DNA of 64,000 bases, from positions 310,001 to 374,000 of the forward strand of contig CAWAPD010000003.1 of the NCBI GenBank assembly GCA_963783865.1, in the 5' to 3' direction. Under the pieces are notes generated by a model. The model ran no database searches, was not told where the DNA came from, and was given only the letters and a program-made list of their open reading frames with translations. Positions within the stretch are counted from its first letter, which is position 1. Each line of letters opens with the position of its first letter. The DNA comes from CAWAPD01 sp963783865. Its GTDB lineage: Bacteria > Actinomycetota > Thermoleophilia > UBA2241. Made by a program: the position numbers and the translations under genes. Positions 14,472-22,319 of this stretch are shown piece after piece.

Positions 14472-16526
14472 CTAGGCGGTGACGCGCAGCAGCTCGAGAT
14501 AGCTGGTGGAGCCGTCGAGCACCTTGCGCACGCCGTCGTCGCGGATCGAGGCGACGCCGCGCGCCCGGGCCTGCTCGCGCAGCTGGCCCGTGCTGGCGCC
14601 GCCGGCGATCATCTCGCGCATCTCGTCGTCGATCGTCAGCACCTCGTAGAGGCCCAGACGGCCGAGGTAGCCCGTGCCGAAGCACTTGGGACAGCCGACG
14701 GGCGAGCAGGCCTCGACCTTCTCGGCCGGCGCCGGACCCAGGCCGAGCTCCTCCCACTTCGCCGCGGTGAGGGTCTCCATCTTGCGGCAGTGCCGGCACA
14801 GCTTGCGCACGAGCCGCTGCGCGACGATGCAGCGGTAGGCCGCCGCCACCAGGTACGGCGGCAGCCCCATCTCGATCAGGCGGCTGATCGCCGACGCGGC
14901 GTCGCCGGTGTGCAGCGTCGTGAACACGAGGTGACCGGTGATGGCGGCGTCGGCGGCCATCTTCGCCGTCTCGAGGTCGCGCACCTCGCCGACCATGATC
15001 ACGTCGGGGTCGGCCCGCACGAGCGCCCGCAGGGCCTGTGCGAAGGTCAGGCCGATGATCGGCTTGACCTCGGTCTGCACGATGCCATGCAGCTTGCGCT
15101 CGATCGGGTCCTCCACGGTGTAGATCTTGCGCTCCTTGGACTTGATCAGCTCGAGCGTGGTGTAGAGCGTCGTCGACTTGCCGCTGCCCGTCGGGCCGCA
15201 GATCACGATGCCTCCCTCGGGCCGCTTGATCGCCCCCTCGAAGCGCTGGAGGCTCGCTCCGGTCAGGCCGAGCGAGGCCAGCGTCGGCGGCAGGGGGGAG
15301 ACCTCGAGCACGCGGATGGTGATGTTCTCGCCGTAGAGGCTGGGAATCGACGCCAGGCGCAGGTCGACGGTCTCGCCCTCGGAGGTGACGAAGGACGTGC
15401 GCCCGTCTTGAGGGAGGCGCCGCTCGGCGATGTCCATGTTCGCCATGACCTTGAGGCGACTGAGGACGCCGGCCTGCAGGACGACAGGGTACTCGCGCAG
15501 GTCGTGCAGCACCCCGTCGATGCGGCAGCGGATCTGCAGCACGTCCTCGCGCGGCTCGACGTGCAGGTCCGACGCCTTCATGCCCACGGCATCGGACAGG
15601 GCCGAGTCGACGACCTCGATGATCGAGGCGTCCTGGGCGCTGGCGACCTCGTCGGCCGGCGTGCCGCCGTTGCCGTTCTCCTCCGAGTCGCGGAGCTTGC
15701 CGCGCTTGCTGGTGAAGATCGAGATGGCCTCGTCGAAGGCCGACTCGCCGATGATGGCGGTGGCGACCTTGCGCTTCGTGCGCAGCCGGACCTCATCGAT
15801 CGCCACCACGTCGAGGGGGTTGGTCATGCCGAGCACGAGCTCGCCGCTCTCCTCGACGCCCAGCGGCAGCACGCGGTGACGCACGATGAAATCGCGCGGA
15901 AGCATGCCGATGGCGGCGGCCGAGGGCTGCGCGGCCCGCAGGTCGACGGCTTTGATGCGCATCTGGCCGGCGAGCGCGTCGATCAGCTCCTCCTCGCTGA
16001 CCCGGCCGGTCTTGACCAGGATCTCGCCGAGGCGGCCGCCCGAGTCGCGCTGCAGCGTGAGGGCCTCTTCGAGCTCCCTGGGGCTGACGATGCCGCTCTG
16101 CACCAGCAGGGTGCCGAGCTTGAGGCGCCCCGTCGCGCGCTTGTGGCGGCGCTCGATGGCGTCGTCCATCGTCTCCTGCACGTGCTCGAGCCGCAGGGGT
16201 TTGGTGATGAACTCGGCGATGCCGAGGCGGTGCGCCTGCTCGAAGGTCTCGAAGTCGGAGTTGGCCGAGAGCACGATCACGGGGGCGGCGCGGAGCTCGG
16301 GCGCGGAGTTCATGAGGCGGAGGACGTCGAAGCCCTTGATCCCCGACAGGTCGAGGTCGAGCAGCAGCACGTCGGGCGGCGATTCACGCAGTCCCCTGAT
16401 CGCCGCCGGGGTACCCGGATAGGTCGTGACCTCGTAGCTCTCGGCGAAGAACTGCGCGAGCTGGTCGCGCAGATCGGCGTCGTCGTCGATGACGACCAGG
16501 CGCTTCCTTGACTGCGTACGTGTCAC
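14472..16526 (-). CDS. Receiver-MshEN-GspE/PilB ATPase fusion
   Basis: 684 residues. Residues 8-125 form a response-regulator receiver (DDD at 14-16, phospho-acceptor D57 in LLLDLDLSG, K109 in FITKP). An MshEN domain (about 134-270; two copies of the LGTLLVQSG/LGEILVKTG motif, able to bind c-di-GMP in relatives) follows, then a type II/IV secretion ATPase: Walker A GPTGSGKST (444-452), Asp box, Walker B and a four-Cys zinc site (CRHCRK ... CPKC). A fused receiver is unusual for PilB/GspE. No pilin or PilC gene is adjacent. A 17-bp palindrome lies just upstream. Confidence 0.9.
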   Translation of the reverse strand: MTRTQSRKRLVVIDDDADLRDQLAQFFAESYEVTTYPGTPAAIRGLRESPPDVLLLDLDLSGIKGFDVLRLMNSAPELRAAPVIVLSANSDFETFEQAHRLGIAEFITKPLRLEHVQETMDDAIERRHKRATGRLKLGTLLVQSGIVSPRELEEALTLQRDSGGRLGEILVKTGRVSEEELIDALAGQMRIKAVDLRAAQPSAAAIGMLPRDFIVRHRVLPLGVEESGELVLGMTNPLDVVAIDEVRLRTKRKVATAIIGESAFDEAISIFTSKRGKLRDSEENGNGGTPADEVASAQDASIIEVVDSALSDAVGMKASDLHVEPREDVLQIRCRIDGVLHDLREYPVVLQAGVLSRLKVMANMDIAERRLPQDGRTSFVTSEGETVDLRLASIPSLYGENITIRVLEVSPLPPTLASLGLTGASLQRFEGAIKRPEGGIVICGPTGSGKSTTLYTTLELIKSKERKIYTVEDPIERKLHGIVQTEVKPIIGLTFAQALRALVRADPDVIMVGEVRDLETAKMAADAAITGHLVFTTLHTGDAASAISRLIEMGLPPYLVAAAYRCIVAQRLVRKLCRHCRKMETLTAAKWEELGLGPAPAEKVEACSPVGCPKCFGTGYLGRLGLYEVLTIDDEMREMIAGGASTGQLREQARARGVASIRDDGVRKVLDGSTSYLELLRVTA

Positions 16527-16545
16527 GGGCCTCTCCGACGGCCGA

Positions 16546-16562
16546 CTGACCCACTGGGTCAG
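16546..16562. promoter_or_regulatory. 17-bp palindrome upstream of receiver-GspE gene
   Basis: CTGACCCA-C-TGGGTCAG is a perfect inverted repeat 20 bases upstream of the start codon. It is well placed to be an operator for this gene. The cognate regulator is unknown. Confidence 0.5.
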
Positions 16563-16895
16563 ACTATCGGCAACTGGAACGCGATGCCAGAGAGGTCAGG
16601 CTCGGGCGGGCGTGGACGTTCGTGGAGAGAGAGGGTAAAAGGCCGGGCCGGTTTGGGGCCTTCGCGTGATGCGGGCTGGTGGGTACAGTCGAAGGAGACC
16701 GGCCCGGCAGGGAGAGGGATATTCGGGCGCTAGGCCCGGTCCGGAATCGTCGTCTGAGCGCACCTCCGGTCGTCCGCGGCCGGCCCCCATAGCCGGGCCG
16801 CACTGGTCGCTCCCCTCTGATATCGGCCGCAGGACGCGGCTCGTGAGGGCCGGCCGCCACAATCCGTTGCCTGAGCGCGATACAGGCTCGGGGCC
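16563..16895. other. Intergenic stretch, no gene seen
   Basis: About 330 bases between two divergent genes. Both strands were read: the open frames have no ribosome site and no recognisable protein pattern. It contains short G+C inverted repeats (GGCCGG/CCGGCC) but no convincing terminator or RNA structure. Confidence 0.5.
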
Positions 16896-16904
16896 TGCTA
16901 TACT
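16896..16904 (+). promoter_or_regulatory. Extended -10 promoter of biotin carboxylase gene
   Basis: TG-C-TATACT (16896-16904) is an extended -10 element 35 bases before the GTG start. No good -35 hexamer stands at the usual distance, which is compatible with an extended -10 promoter. A CAGGAG ribosome site precedes the GTG. Confidence 0.5.
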
Positions 16905-16939
16905 CCGGCCTCGGTCCGTCCGCCCCGCAGGAGTCGCCG

Positions 16940-18280
16940 GTGTTCGACAAGGTGCTGATCGCCAACCGCGGCGAGATCGCGCTGCGTGTCATACGCGCCT
17001 GCAGGGAGCTCGGGATCGCGACCGTGGCCATCTACTCCGAGGCCGACGCCGACAGCCTCCACGTGCGCTTCGCCGACGAGGCCGTCTGCGTCGGCCCGCC
17101 CCCGGCCGTCCAGAGCTACCTGGCCATGGGCAACATCGTGACGGCGGCGACGACCCGGGGGGCGCAGGCCGTCCACCCGGGCTACGGATTCCTGGCCGAG
17201 AACGCCTCGTTCTCGCGGCTCTGCGCCGAGGAGAACCTCAAGTTCATCGGCCCCTCGCCCGAGGCGATCGAGCTGATGGGGCACAAGGCGGCCGCGCGGG
17301 CCACGATGAAGGCGGCCGGCGTGCCGGTCACCCCCGGCTCTGACGGCGTCGTGGCCGACGCCGCCGACGCCGAGGTCGTGGCGCGCTCGATCGGGCTGCC
17401 GGTGATGGTCAAGGCGGCGGCCGGGGGCGGCGGCAAGGGCATCCGCATCGTCCATGAGGCGGATGCCCTTGCCGCCGCCGTCCGCCAGGCCCAGGCCGAG
17501 GCCGAGGCCGCCTTCGGCGACGGCTCGGTCTACGTCGAGAAGTACATCGCCAAACCGCGCCACGTCGAGATCCAGGTGCTGGCCGACGGCAAGGGGAACG
17601 CGATCCACCTCGGCGAGCGTGACTGCTCGATCCAGCGTCGCCACCAGAAGCTGATCGAGGAGGCGCCCTCACCGGCCGTCTCGCCCGAGCTGCGGGCCCA
17701 GATGGGCGCCGCGGCCGTCGAGGCCGCCCTGGCGGCCGGCTACGAGGGCGCCGGCACGGTCGAGTTCCTGCTCGAGCCCGACGGCCACTTCTGGTTCATG
17801 GAGATGAACACCCGGGTGCAGGTCGAGCACTGCATCACCGAGATGGTGACCGGCGTCGACATCGTCAAGACCGGCATCCGCATCGCCGCCGGCGAGGGCC
17901 TGCCGCTGGCCCAGGACGACGTCGTCCTCAATGGCTGCTCGATCGAGTTCCGCATCAACGCCGAGGACCCCGGCCACGACTTCCTGCCTTCGCCCGGCAC
18001 GGTGGAGACCTGGTCGCCGCCCGGCGGCCCCTGGGTCCGGCTCGACTCGCACGTCTACCAGGGCTACACGGTGCCGCCCTTCTACGACAGCCTGCTGGCC
18101 AAGCTGGTGGTCTGGGGGCGCGACCGCGACGAGGCGATCGCCCGCTCGCGCTGGGCGCTCGACCAGTTTCTCGTGGAGGGCGTGAAGACCACGATCCCGT
18201 TCCACCGCCGCGTGCTCGACCACGAGCGGTTCGTCGCCGGCGACGTGTCGACGCACTTCATCGAGGACCACCTGGGGTGA
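16940..18280 (+). CDS. accC: Biotin carboxylase (AccC-type)
   Basis: 446 residues, starting at GTG with CAGGAG upstream. The N-terminus MFDKVLIANRGEIALRV, the ATP-grasp Gly-rich loop AAAGGGGKGIR (about 160-170), the H-x-E-x-Q motif and EMNTRVQVEHCITEMVTG with the catalytic region are all typical of AccC. It makes carboxybiotin for acetyl-CoA or propionyl-CoA carboxylase. No BCCP domain is fused (the protein stops at about 446) and no carboxyltransferase or accB is adjacent, so it must partner with subunits encoded elsewhere. Confidence 0.95.
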   Translation: MFDKVLIANRGEIALRVIRACRELGIATVAIYSEADADSLHVRFADEAVCVGPPPAVQSYLAMGNIVTAATTRGAQAVHPGYGFLAENASFSRLCAEENLKFIGPSPEAIELMGHKAAARATMKAAGVPVTPGSDGVVADAADAEVVARSIGLPVMVKAAAGGGGKGIRIVHEADALAAAVRQAQAEAEAAFGDGSVYVEKYIAKPRHVEIQVLADGKGNAIHLGERDCSIQRRHQKLIEEAPSPAVSPELRAQMGAAAVEAALAAGYEGAGTVEFLLEPDGHFWFMEMNTRVQVEHCITEMVTGVDIVKTGIRIAAGEGLPLAQDDVVLNGCSIEFRINAEDPGHDFLPSPGTVETWSPPGGPWVRLDSHVYQGYTVPPFYDSLLAKLVVWGRDRDEAIARSRWALDQFLVEGVKTTIPFHRRVLDHERFVAGDVSTHFIEDHLG

Positions 18281-18293
18281 GGCGCTCGCGGCG

Positions 18294-19127
18294 CTATTCG
18301 GGCCGCACGTCGTAGCCAGCGGCCTGCAGGCGCGCCGCGAGCGCCTCCATCGCCGGCACGATCAGCTCGCTCACCTCGCCGCCGTCGCGCCCGCGCGCCG
18401 ACAGCGTCACGCGGATCGTCACCTCCGGGCCCATGCGCTGGGCCCGCGACTTGACGTAGACGCCGGGGCTGGCGGCGTCGACCTCGCGCAGGATGTCGGC
18501 GATCGCCGACTCGTCCTGCAGGTCGACGACCAGGGCGCGCTCGTCGTAATGGGCCACGCCGAAGACGCCCGCGAACACCTCGTCGAGAGACTCGCCGACG
18601 ATCGCCATGAGCTCCTCGGGCACGCCGGGCAGCGAGACGAAGGTCGTGGCCCCGGCCGGCGTGATCACGCCGGGGGCGCCGCCGACCGGGTTGGCGACGG
18701 GGTAGGCGCCGGCGGGCAGGCGGGCCATCTTCAGCCGCGCCTCGTTCATCTCGGCGAACGGCACGTAGCCGGCGGCCGCGAATTCGGCGTACCTCTCGCG
18801 CACCATCCGCTCGGCTTCGGGGTGGAGCTCGACACCGCGGCCCAGCCCGGCGGCGAGCCCGGTGAGCGTGGTGTCGTCGTCGGTCGGCCCCAGGCCGCCG
18901 ACGGTGAAGGCGAGCGCCGGCGCCCGGGCCACGACCCCGCGGACCTCGTCGGCGATGGCGGCGATCTCGTCGCGCACCAGCACGTGACGCGTCACGCGCC
19001 CGCCGAGCACGGTGACGCGGCGGAAGAGCCAGTTGCTGTTGGTGTCGAGGACGTCGCCGAGCAGCACCTCGTTGCCGGCGGCGACGATCTCGACGCACGG
19101 CGCGTCGTCTCGGGCGCTGGTCGTCAC
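18294..19127 (-). CDS. CinA-like molybdopterin-binding-domain protein
   Basis: 277 residues from a GTG with GGGAGG eight bases upstream. The N-terminal half has the MoCF_biosynth/CinA pattern EIVAAGNEVLLGDVLDTNS and FTVGGLGPTDDDTT, then SLPGVPEELMAI. The deamidase domain of full-length CinA (PncC) is absent; the C-terminal 80 residues look like the KOW-like/ferredoxin-type dimerisation region instead. Related short proteins are ADP-ribose or nicotinamide nucleotide pyrophosphatases. The gene converges with accC 14 bases away. Confidence 0.85.
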   Translation of the reverse strand: MTTSARDDAPCVEIVAAGNEVLLGDVLDTNSNWLFRRVTVLGGRVTRHVLVRDEIAAIADEVRGVVARAPALAFTVGGLGPTDDDTTLTGLAAGLGRGVELHPEAERMVRERYAEFAAAGYVPFAEMNEARLKMARLPAGAYPVANPVGGAPGVITPAGATTFVSLPGVPEELMAIVGESLDEVFAGVFGVAHYDERALVVDLQDESAIADILREVDAASPGVYVKSRAQRMGPEVTIRVTLSARGRDGGEVSELIVPAMEALAARLQAAGYDVRPE

Positions 19128-19212
19128 GGCGCGTACCTCCCGGGCGGGTGCGGCGGTCGCCGCTAGTCTCTCAACGGCGACCGCCGCGCACAAGGCGGCG
19201 GTCCGTGTCCGG

Positions 19213-19218
19213 TAGAAT
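19213..19218 (+). promoter_or_regulatory. -10 element of leaderless amidotransferase gene
   Basis: TAGAAT lies exactly six bases upstream of the ATG at 19225, which would place the transcription start on or next to the start codon. No ribosome site is present. Confidence 0.5.
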
Positions 19219-19224
19219 CGCACC

Positions 19225-19971
19225 ATGAGGCTGATGGCGGGCAACAAACGACCGGCGGCCCCGGTGGCGCTGGTGCTGCAGCACCAGGACGACGTGCGTC
19301 CGGGGTTGATCGGCGAGTACCTCGAGCACGCACACGTTGCACTCGACGTCCGGCGCCTCGACCGCGGAGACCCACTTCCCGACAGCCTCGACCCGTTCGC
19401 GCTCCTGGTCGTGCTGGGCGGCGACATGAACGTCGGCGAGGAGGCCTCGTACCCCTTCCTGAGCGGCGAGCGCGAGCTCCTGGTCGAGGCGCTGCGCCGC
19501 GAGTTCCCCACGCTGGGGATCTGCCTGGGCGCGCAGCAGTTGGCCGCCGCGGCCGGCGGCGGCGTGGCCGCGCGCCCCACCCTCCAGCTCGGGTGGTACA
19601 AGCTGCGCTACGAGCACTACGACCCGATCGTCGCCGAGTTCGACCGGCGCGCCTACGTCTTCCAGTGGCGGCGCTACGCCTGCGTGCTCCCGCAGGACGC
19701 CGTGCTGATCGCCGACGACGATCAAGAGCCCCAGATCTTCCGCGTGGGCGAGCGCGCCTGGGGCGTGCAGGGCCACGTCGAGATCGACAAGCCGATCCTC
19801 TGGAGCTGGCTCGACGGCGACCCCGAGGTGGCCGGCACTGCGTGGCCCAAGGGCCTCAAGGACCTGCGCAAGGTGAGCCGGCGCGAGTTCTACCGCTCGG
19901 CGATGACCTGCGGCCAGCTGATGCACAACTTCTTGCTGGTCACCGGCGCGCGCGGCGAAGGGGTCGATTGA
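19225..19971 (+). CDS. Class I glutamine amidotransferase-like protein
   Basis: 248 residues. The nucleophile elbow GICLGAQQ (Cys about 101) and GVQGHVEID, which retains the His and Glu of the catalytic triad (about 175-185), are of the GMP-synthase-type GATase 1 fold, with ALLVVLGGDMNVGE ahead as the oxyanion region. The family's L-H-W-H motif reads VFQWRRY, so substrate-lid residues differ. These stand-alone GATases hydrolyse gamma-glutamyl compounds or supply ammonia to partners. The upstream element TAGAAT-N6-ATG points to a leaderless mRNA. Confidence 0.85.
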   Translation: MRLMAGNKRPAAPVALVLQHQDDVRPGLIGEYLEHAHVALDVRRLDRGDPLPDSLDPFALLVVLGGDMNVGEEASYPFLSGERELLVEALRREFPTLGICLGAQQLAAAAGGGVAARPTLQLGWYKLRYEHYDPIVAEFDRRAYVFQWRRYACVLPQDAVLIADDDQEPQIFRVGERAWGVQGHVEIDKPILWSWLDGDPEVAGTAWPKGLKDLRKVSRREFYRSAMTCGQLMHNFLLVTGARGEGVD

Positions 19972-20074
19972 GGGAGGGACCGAGTGAGGGGTCGCGAGCC
20001 CGGTGTTCGCCGGGCCGGACCACTGACGGGCTGGGGCGCTCGACCACGCCCATGGCCGGCCTTGCATCACCCGG

Positions 20075-20179
20075 AAGCGGGCAGCCCCTCAGGGGGGGTG
20101 AGGGGCTGTGTGAAAGGAGCCATGGGTGGTACCTGGGGAGGTACCTGCGGTCCGACCAGGTGGGGCCTTTGCGGACCGT
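20075..20179 (-). ncRNA. Candidate structured small RNA, 6C-RNA-like
   Basis: On the minus strand a good promoter (20186-20213) is followed by three consecutive perfect stems: CGGTCCG/CGGACCG (20178-20172 with 20154-20148), GGTACCT-CCCC-AGGTACC (20145-20128) and a 10-bp stem with a loop of seven C (20108-20082). A CCCG-CTTC-CGGG mini-hairpin ends it. No ORF with a ribosome site is present. The actinobacterial 6C RNA (Ms1 in mycobacteria) is defined by two stem-loops each carrying a C-run, which is what is seen here, though the first loop has only four C. Ends are approximate. Confidence 0.5.
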
Positions 20180-20185
20180 GTTTGC

Positions 20186-20213
20186 ACTATACCACAAGTG
20201 TTTTCCGTGTAAA
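20186..20213 (-). promoter_or_regulatory. Promoter of the 6C-like RNA
   Basis: Minus-strand TTTACA (20208-20213) and TATAGT (20186-20191) with a 16-bp spacer, in a locally A+T-rich region. An inverted repeat GTGTTT-N7-AAACAC (20198-20203 and 20211-20216) overlaps the -35 and spacer and may be an operator. Confidence 0.65.
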
Positions 20214-20280
20214 CACCTGTTTTCGAGCCCGAACGACGATGGTCCGGCGACGCGAACGACCCGTTATCTGGCCGGGAGAG

Positions 20281-20327
20281 CGTGACGGGCGGGACGGGCG
20301 GCGCAGCCGCCCGCCCCGCCCGTCACG
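20281..20327. terminator. Long G+C hairpin before peptide-binding protein gene
   Basis: A 22-bp stem with one mismatch (20281-20302 with 20306-20327), loop GCA. It lies 9 bases beyond the stop of the minus-strand binding-protein gene and is its terminator. Confidence 0.75.
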
Positions 20328-20336
20328 CCGGCGGCG

Positions 20337-22142
20337 CTACTCTTCGACGGCCTGCATGCGTCCACGCCTCATGAGCCACACCACGACGGCGACGATCACC
20401 ACCACCGCGGCGGCGATCGCCACGATGAGCCCGACGCTGCTTCCCCCGCCTCCGGCTGCCGCGGCGGCCTTGGGACGGACCAGCTTGTAGCTCCAGCTGT
20501 TCTGCACGCTGCCGGTGCCGGCCGGCTGCTTGACCCAGCCCTCCCAGTGGGCCGTGTCGTAGGCCTCGAGCGTCTGGGCGTAGGCGAACACGATGTACGG
20601 CGACTGGTCGTAGACGATCTGCTGCATCTGCCAGATGAGATCCTTGCGCTTCTGGCCGTCGAGCTCCGAGTCCTGCTTGGCGAACAGGGCGTCATATTGC
20701 TTGTCCGACCAGGCGCAGTCGCTCCAGGAGTTGATCTGCTGCGTGGTGAAGATCGAGAGCAGGAAGCCGGGATCGAAGTCGCCGCTCCAGTACCAGATGA
20801 ACAGGTCGTAGTCGGGCGTGAAGACGCCGTTGTCCATGTTGTACATGCCGGCCGAAGCGGTGCCGTCGTCGACGGTGCGCAACTCGACGCCGATGCCGAT
20901 CTGCTTCAGGGACCCGGCGATGAGCTTGGCGGCGCCGATCGCCGCCTCCTTGTCGTCGACGGGCCACAGGCGAAGCTTGATCGGCTTGCCCTGGTGGTCG
21001 ACCCGCACGCCGTTCTTGAGCGGATACCCGGCGGCGTCGAGCTCCTGGCCGGCCCGGTCGAGGTCGTAGGCGTACTTCTGGTCTGACGTCGGCTCCCAGT
21101 GGTAGTCGAGCGGCGCCTTCCAGTAGCCGCCGGGCAGGAAGCCGGTCGCCGGTACAGCCGCGCCGGCGTAGGCGATGCGGGCGATCGTGTCACGGTCGAT
21201 GGCCCAGTTCAGAGCGTGACGGAAGGCGGGGTCCTTGAGCACGGGGTTGCCGTGCGACGGGCCCGTGAAGCAGTTCATGCCCAGGTTCTCGAACGTGTCC
21301 TCCTGGGCTTTCGCGAGCGTGAGCCCCGGGGTGTTCTGCATGGCCTTGAACTGGGCCGGCGGCACCTGCGCGTACTGGATGGCGCCCTGCTTCAAGTCCT
21401 GCACCATGGTGTCCTGGTTGGTGTAGAAGCGGAAGATGAGCTCGTCGACCGCCGGCGCGCCGCCCCAATACTGTTTGTTGGCCTCCATGCGCACGAACTC
21501 GGACTTCCTGTACTCGACCGTCTGGAACGGGCCGCTGCCGACGCAGGGGGGCGGGTTCTGGAACGTGGTCTGGGCCGCCGAGGGCTTGATCTTGCTCCAG
21601 ATGTGCTCGGGGAGGATCGGCACCCACATCTGCAGGATGCTGGCCTTGGGCTTGTCGGTCACGATCTGGACCGTGTAGTCGTCGATGGCGGTCGCGCTGG
21701 TGATGCCCTGGGTGTAGTTCGTGAACGCGCCCATCTTGTTGTCGACGATGTAGGTGAACGTGAAAGCCACGTCCTTGGCGGTCAGCGGCTGGCCGTCCTG
21801 GAACTTGATGTCGTGGCGGATGTGGAAGGTCCACGTCTTGCCGTCGGCCGAGTGCTCCCAGCTCTGGGCCACCCCGGGCTCGGGCTGCAGGGTGTCGGCG
21901 TTGTAGTTGACCAGCCGGTCGTAGTTGACCTCGTAGACCGCGTAGGACACCGTCTGGTAGCCGATGAACGGGTTGAGGTTGTCGACTTTCTCCGTCCAGC
22001 CGATCTGCAGAGTGACCTTCTGGTGGCCGCCGCCGCCCGGCGACGGGCTGGCGCCGAACGCCCCGCGCACGCCGGCGCCCAGCGCTGCGGCCAGCGCGAG
22101 CGTGACGACGAGCAGGATGCAGGTCGTGATGCGTCGGTTCAT
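20337..22142 (-). CDS. Family 5 (peptide/nickel-type) ABC substrate-binding protein, C-terminally anchored
   Basis: 601 residues, ATG at 22142 with AGGGGG upstream. A signal-type segment (about 8-28) lacks a lipobox Cys. The family 5 fold is evident from VDNLNPFIGYQ, DGKTWTFHIRHDIKFQDGQPLTAKDVAFT and GSGPFQ. Near the C-terminus a Gly-rich linker leads to a transmembrane helix and basic stop (about 573-595), so the protein is membrane-anchored at its C-terminus instead of by lipid. No permease or ATPase gene is adjacent. It is a close relative of the protein at 34773-36635, with the same unusual anchor. Confidence 0.9.
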   Translation of the reverse strand: MNRRITTCILLVVTLALAAALGAGVRGAFGASPSPGGGGHQKVTLQIGWTEKVDNLNPFIGYQTVSYAVYEVNYDRLVNYNADTLQPEPGVAQSWEHSADGKTWTFHIRHDIKFQDGQPLTAKDVAFTFTYIVDNKMGAFTNYTQGITSATAIDDYTVQIVTDKPKASILQMWVPILPEHIWSKIKPSAAQTTFQNPPPCVGSGPFQTVEYRKSEFVRMEANKQYWGGAPAVDELIFRFYTNQDTMVQDLKQGAIQYAQVPPAQFKAMQNTPGLTLAKAQEDTFENLGMNCFTGPSHGNPVLKDPAFRHALNWAIDRDTIARIAYAGAAVPATGFLPGGYWKAPLDYHWEPTSDQKYAYDLDRAGQELDAAGYPLKNGVRVDHQGKPIKLRLWPVDDKEAAIGAAKLIAGSLKQIGIGVELRTVDDGTASAGMYNMDNGVFTPDYDLFIWYWSGDFDPGFLLSIFTTQQINSWSDCAWSDKQYDALFAKQDSELDGQKRKDLIWQMQQIVYDQSPYIVFAYAQTLEAYDTAHWEGWVKQPAGTGSVQNSWSYKLVRPKAAAAAGGGGSSVGLIVAIAAAVVVIVAVVVWLMRRGRMQAVEE

Positions 22143-22307
22143 GGTTCCCCCTTGGTCGCGGCTCCCGGCGCGGCCGGGCGGCGCTGCCCCTCGTCCCATT
22201 GGTCCGCTCGAATCATACTCCGCAGTCAAGGGTGCGGGCCGGGAGGCGTGGCTGCGGTCGGGGACGGCGTGGCGGGGGACGGGCGTGGCGGGCGCGGGCA
22301 CGCCCTG

Positions 22308-22313
22308 TAGAAT
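22308..22313 (+). promoter_or_regulatory. -10 element of leaderless glycosyltransferase gene
   Basis: TAGAAT lies six bases before the ATG at 22320, identical in layout to the element at 19213. No ribosome site intervenes. Confidence 0.5.
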
Positions 22314-22319
22314 CACCGC

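Noticed and set aside
20075..20179. SRP RNA or 6S RNA for the structured minus-strand transcript
   Set aside because: The conserved SRP tetraloop region and the long interrupted 6S hairpin are absent; three short stems with C-run loops fit 6C better.
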